The notes under the pieces: model-generated | The model's database searches: none | What the model was told of the DNA's origin: nothing | Seen by the model: only the letters and a program-made list of their open reading frames with translations | DNA from: Chloroflexota bacterium | GTDB taxonomy: Bacteria; Chloroflexota; Anaerolineae; 4572-78; J111 | Assembly (NCBI GenBank): GCA_003694775.1 | Contig: RFJV01000255.1 | Coordinates: 1 to 8,236 of the forward strand | Length of the DNA stretch: 8,236 nt | Direction: 5' to 3' | Shown here: in pieces, positions 5,825 to 8,236 of the stretch | How positions within the stretch are numbered: position 1 is the stretch's first letter | Layout of the letters: each line of letters starts with the position of its first letter | Program-made: the position numbers and the translations under genes

Positions 5825-5853
5825 TTGACAACACGCCCTTTACATGCTATCCT
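5825..5853 (+). promoter_or_regulatory. Strong sigma70-type promoter of the enoyl reductase gene
   Basis: TTGACA (5825-5830), a 17-bp spacer and TATCCT (5848-5853): a perfect -35, optimal spacing and a four-of-six -10. Transcription should start near 5860, giving a leader of about 30 nt. The in-frame ATG at 5844 lies upstream of this start and so cannot be the translation start from this promoter. Confidence 0.75.
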
Positions 5854-5878
5854 CGCCCAAATTTGTTGTATTATTTTC

Positions 5879-5886
5879 GAGGAGGT
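5879..5886 (+). promoter_or_regulatory. Ribosome binding site that fixes the TTG start
   Basis: GAGGAGGT at 5879-5886 is a near-perfect anti-16S match, five bases before TTG 5892. No ATG or GTG in the reading frame lies at a usable distance, so TTG is the start. Confidence 0.8.
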
Positions 5887-5891
5887 GTCCA

Positions 5892-6683
5892 TTGACTGCC
5901 AGTACTGTTTTTACCGATTGGGCTTTGATTTTGGGGGCATCCAGCGGGTTTGGCGCGGCTACCAGCCGGGTTCTGGCCCATCGCGGGATGAACATCGTCG
6001 GAATTCACCTGGATTCCAAAGCCACCATGCCCAACGCCGAAGCGGTCCGCGCCGACATTGAGGCCGCGGGCCGGCAAGCTATTTTCCTGAATATGAATGC
6101 CGCCAGCGCCGAAAAACGGGCCAGCGCCATCGAAAAAATGACCGCCGCCGGGGTAAAAGTTAAGGTTATGCTCCACTCCCTGGCCTTTGGCTCGCTCAAG
6201 CCGATGATTGGCGAAAGCCGCGAAGAAAGCCTCAACCAGAAACAGCTCGAAATGACCCTGGACGTGATGGCAAACAGCCTGGTCTATTGGGTGCAGGACC
6301 TGCTCTGGGCCAATCTCTTTGCCGATGACGCCCGCATCTTTTCTATGACCAGCGAGGGCAACCAGCGGATTATGCCCCATTACGGCGCAGTCAGCGCGGC
6401 CAAAGTGGCCCTGGAAAGCTACACCCGCCAGCTTGCCGTGGAGCTGGCCCCCTACAATATCAAGGTCAACTGCATTCAGGCCGGCGTCACCGATACCCCG
6501 GCCCTCCGGGCCATTCCCGGCAATGTCGAGATGATTGAAGGTGCCCGCCGGCGCAACCCCTACCGCCGCCTGACCACTCCCGACGACGTGGCCCATGCCA
6601 TCGCCGAACTTGCCCGCCCCGGCCTCGCCTGGATGACCGGCAACGTCATCCGCGTGGACGGCGGCGAATTTCTGGTCCCCTGA
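5892..6683 (+). CDS. Enoyl-ACP reductase of the FabI/FabL type (SDR superfamily)
   Basis: A 263-residue short-chain dehydrogenase/reductase from TTG 5892. The dinucleotide motif is GASSGFG (residues 15-21), and HSLAFG (95-100) corresponds to the VHSIAFA-like segment of FabI. The catalytic pair is Y164-(six residues)-K171, the spacing typical of enoyl-ACP reductases; classical SDRs have YxxxK. The C-terminal stretch, with ELAPYNIKVNCIQAG (from about 182), TDTPALRAIP and RVDGGEFLVP, closely follows FabL/FabI. The position matching E. coli FabI Tyr146 is Ser154, which to my recall agrees with FabL. The likely reaction is NAD(P)H-dependent reduction of trans-2-enoyl-ACP in fatty-acid elongation, in the cytoplasm. 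The gene is monocistronic, with its own promoter and terminator. A different SDR substrate cannot be excluded, so no gene symbol is given. Confidence 0.85.
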   Translation: MTASTVFTDWALILGASSGFGAATSRVLAHRGMNIVGIHLDSKATMPNAEAVRADIEAAGRQAIFLNMNAASAEKRASAIEKMTAAGVKVKVMLHSLAFGSLKPMIGESREESLNQKQLEMTLDVMANSLVYWVQDLLWANLFADDARIFSMTSEGNQRIMPHYGAVSAAKVALESYTRQLAVELAPYNIKVNCIQAGVTDTPALRAIPGNVEMIEGARRRNPYRRLTTPDDVAHAIAELARPGLAWMTGNVIRVDGGEFLVP

Positions 6684-6699
6684 CCATCCCCTTTCCCAG

Positions 6700-6728
6700 A
6701 AAGCCCGCTGGAATGGCGGGCTTTTTTT
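6700..6728 (+). terminator. Rho-independent terminator of the enoyl reductase gene
   Basis: AAAGCCCGC (6700-6708) pairs with GCGGGCTTT (6716-6724) around a seven-base loop, followed directly by a run of seven T (6722-6728). It lies 17 bases after the stop codon. This is a textbook intrinsic terminator and isolates this gene from the apbE-like gene. Confidence 0.92.
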
Positions 6729-6825
6729 GTGGAAGATTAAAAATCTCTCATCTTTAATTCACCCCCCTGTCATTCTGCTCTCTTACACTGGAGACAACAG
6801 CACACAAGTTGTTCCCCCTATGAAC

Positions 6826-6855
6826 GGTGGAGCAGGTCAGCCGGCCTGCTCCACC
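6826..6855 (+). promoter_or_regulatory. 11-bp perfect hairpin in the leader of the ApbE-like gene
   Basis: GGTGGAGCAGG (6826-6836) is the exact reverse complement of CCTGCTCCACC (6845-6855), with an eight-base loop. It ends 24 bases before the ATG. No T-run follows, so it is not an intrinsic terminator. It could be a leader structure affecting translation or stability, or a protein-binding inverted repeat. I found no convincing promoter boxes upstream of it after the terminator. Confidence 0.5.
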
Positions 6856-6879
6856 ACAGCACACCACGGGAGCAGAACG

Positions 6880-7887
6880 ATGACCCAACCAACCGACACC
6901 TGGCGCTGGAACGGCTACGCTTTCCGGGCCATGAACACCAAAATCCAGACCTGGCTCTTCAGCCAGACCGACAGCGAAGTGCTGGTCGATATTCAGCGGT
7001 TTTTCCACAGCGTGGAAAAACGTTTATCCCGCTTCGACCCGGACAGTGAACTGTCACGGCTGAACCGGTCGCCGTATCCGGTATTTCGGGCCAGCCCAAT
7101 GCTCATGGACGCCCTGGAAGTGGCGCTCTGGGCCGCCCACGCCACCGGCGGCCTGTTCGACCCCACGGTGCTCAACGCCCTGCATCAGGCCGGCTACAGC
7201 CGCAGTTTTGAACAGATTCACACCCCCGCCCCCCTGCACCAGACCGGACTGGCCCTGCAAACGGTCGCCGTACCTCCGCCGCCGGCCCTCAAGCCCTTCA
7301 GCTACCGCTCCATCCAGCTTAACCGTGCCCGTAGCGAAGTATCCCGCCCGGTCGGTCTGGAAATCGACCTGGGGGGAATGGGCAAAGGCTGGACCGTTGA
7401 CCGCGCCGCGGACCGCCTCCAGGGGCTGGGGCCGTTTCTCATCAACGCCGGCGGCGACATCTACGCCTACCAGACCCCACCCGGCAAGCCGGGCTGGTCC
7501 GTTGATATTGTGCACCCCTTCAAGGATGGTCACTTTGCCGCCCGGCTGTTTCTCCAGCATGAGGCCCTGGCGACCTCCACCATTGCCCGCCGGCGCTGGT
7601 TGCAAAACGGGCAGATTATGCATCATTTGATTGACCCGCGTACCGGCCTGCCGGCCCACACCGACGCGGTCTCCGTTTCCGTCACTGCCCCGCGCACCGT
7701 CCTGGCCGAAATCTATGCCAAGGTGGTGCTCATTCTGGGCACAGACGCCGGACTGGAATACCTCAACCAGATTCCCGGCGTGGAAGGTCTCATCATCACT
7801 GCCAATCACCAGATTTGCTATACCCACGGCCTGGAAGCAAAGCTGGACCGGGTAGACCCGTCGGGCTACCGCGATGAACAGGCCTGA
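6880..7887 (+). CDS. apbE: ApbE-family FAD:protein FMN transferase, cytoplasmic form
   Basis: A 335-residue protein from ATG 6880, which follows a weak GGGAG (6868-6872). The frame is open to 6727, but that part crosses the terminator and hairpin. ApbE enzymes attach FMN from FAD to Thr/Ser of target proteins, using magnesium. Family motifs in order: FDPTV (93-97), DLGGMGKGWTVD (163-174), LINAGGDIYAY (187-197), GWSVDIVHP (205-213), ALATSTIARRRW (229-240), HHLIDPRTGLPA (248-259). In the last motif, usually ADALATAL, this protein has AEIYAKVV (276-283), so the metal-binding Asp and Thr are Glu277 and Lys281. There is no signal peptide or lipobox, unlike classical periplasmic ApbE. The next gene encodes a membrane-anchored protein, a possible partner. 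The family call is firm; full transferase activity is less certain. Confidence 0.9.
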   Translation: MTQPTDTWRWNGYAFRAMNTKIQTWLFSQTDSEVLVDIQRFFHSVEKRLSRFDPDSELSRLNRSPYPVFRASPMLMDALEVALWAAHATGGLFDPTVLNALHQAGYSRSFEQIHTPAPLHQTGLALQTVAVPPPPALKPFSYRSIQLNRARSEVSRPVGLEIDLGGMGKGWTVDRAADRLQGLGPFLINAGGDIYAYQTPPGKPGWSVDIVHPFKDGHFAARLFLQHEALATSTIARRRWLQNGQIMHHLIDPRTGLPAHTDAVSVSVTAPRTVLAEIYAKVVLILGTDAGLEYLNQIPGVEGLIITANHQICYTHGLEAKLDRVDPSGYRDEQA

Positions 7888-7932
7888 TGTCTGTTCCCGG
7901 CGGCAAATGAAAAAATTCTCATCATCAATTCA

Positions 7933-7960
7933 TCGACTCGTCATCACCGGTTAGTATGAT
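7933..7960 (+). promoter_or_regulatory. Possible promoter of the right-edge gene
   Basis: TCGACT (7933-7938, four of six -35 bases), a 16-bp spacer and TATGAT (7955-7960, five of six -10 bases). Transcription would start near 7967, about 34 bases before the ATG at 8001. The gap to the previous stop codon is 113 bp, long enough for a separate promoter. Confidence 0.42.
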
Positions 7961-8000
7961 AAAGGCATCCATCGCAAACAACAGTAGAGGGAACACAACC

Positions 8001-8236
8001 ATGACCGAACAGCGAAAAAAACGTACTCCCAAAAAATTCACCGGCGGCGCGAAGGTCACTATCGCGGCCTTGAGTGTGCTCAGCTTCATCAGCGGCTGGA
8101 ACCTGATTGCCCGGCACGAAAACCGCTCGGCCCAGGCCGACACGTCGCCGTCAACGCCGCCAGCCCCCCAGCCCATCATCCAGAACCTGCCCACGCCGAC
8201 TTCCTACCCCTTACCCACCATCCCCCCCCTGCCTAC
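8001..8236 (+). CDS. Membrane-anchored proline-rich protein (3' part missing)
   Basis: Starts at ATG 8001 after AGAGGG (7986-7991) and stays open to the window edge (78 codons). The N-terminus is strongly basic (TEQRKKRTPKKF), followed by one transmembrane segment (about 17-36, ending SGWNLIARHE). From residue about 47 a Pro/Thr/Ser-rich linker begins (PSTPPAPQPIIQNLPTPTSYPLPTIPPLP), as in exported proteins with a flexible stalk before a folded domain. The orientation is probably N-in, C-out. The folded part is beyond the window, so the function is unknown. Because it follows an ApbE-like gene, an FMN-binding or flavinylated protein is a reasonable guess, but no flavinylation motif is visible in the part present. 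Confidence 0.72.
   Translation, partial: MTEQRKKRTPKKFTGGAKVTIAALSVLSFISGWNLIARHENRSAQADTSPSTPPAPQPIIQNLPTPTSYPLPTIPPLP

Noticed and set aside
5844..5891. ATG at 5844 as start of the enoyl reductase
   Set aside because: It overlaps the spacer before the -10 box, lies upstream of the predicted transcript start, and would add 16 residues without family similarity. TTG 5892 has a strong ribosome site.
5871..6596. 241-codon minus-strand frame opposite the enoyl reductase
   Set aside because: Glycine/histidine-rich low-complexity translation opposite a clear SDR gene. Shadow frame.
6739..6790. TACACT near 6784 as a -10 box for the ApbE-like gene
   Set aside because: No acceptable -35 at 16-18 bp; the upstream position is a C-run.
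6727..6879. Upstream extension of the ApbE-like frame by 51 codons
   Set aside because: It begins inside the terminator and runs through the leader hairpin. Family similarity begins only after the ATG at 6880.
7054..7827. 257-codon minus-strand frame opposite the ApbE-like gene
   Set aside because: Glycine-rich composition, no motif, and it covers the conserved ApbE motifs on the other strand.
7925..8194. 89-codon minus-strand frame at the right edge
   Set aside because: The plus strand here has a ribosome site, a basic N-terminus, a membrane segment and a Pro-rich stalk running off the window, which explains the sequence better.

Overview
The window reads as chromosomal DNA of a moderately GC-rich bacterium, most likely a Chloroflexota (Anaerolineae/Caldilineae-like) member. 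This rests on a giant MalT-like ATPase/TPR regulator with a SARP/BTAD C-terminus, a DUF5317-type membrane protein, an Os1348/NHLP-like small protein, and a leftward membrane-anchored protein of a style I associate with that phylum. Start codons are a mix of ATG, GTG and TTG. The phylum is an inference; no rRNA or marker gene is present.

Left edge (1-789): the 5' part of a leftward gene for a single-pass membrane protein of unknown function, then a 392-bp divergent intergenic region. That region holds a leftward sigma70-type promoter (TTGACA-17-TAAGAT), a rightward extended -10 (TGATATAAT), a perfect 7-bp AT-rich inverted repeat between them, and several short direct or inverted repeats in the regulator's leader.

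Centre (790-5773): the 1052-aa regulator is followed by a 14-bp perfect palindrome and a 43-aa peptide gene with a signal-peptide-like hydrophobic core and a Gly/Ala-rich tail. After a stem-loop comes a tight same-strand group: a 77-aa Os1348/NHLP-like protein, a 69-aa unknown protein, a DUF5317-like membrane protein and a single-domain response regulator. A TPR regulator next to a tiny export-like peptide resembles RRNPP peptide signalling (Rap-Phr, PlcR-PapR) and also the afsR-afsS layout. This is the best candidate here for an undescribed system. The regulator-peptide link is inferred from layout and sequence features only.

Right (5774-8236): metabolic genes. A FabI/FabL-like enoyl-ACP reductase has its own strong promoter, a TTG start set by a clear Shine-Dalgarno, and an intrinsic terminator. 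Next is an ApbE-family flavin transferase without a signal peptide, preceded by an 11-bp perfect hairpin in its leader. Last is the 5' end of a gene for a membrane-anchored, proline-rich protein that runs off the window. No tRNA, rRNA, CRISPR array, insertion sequence or phage gene was seen.
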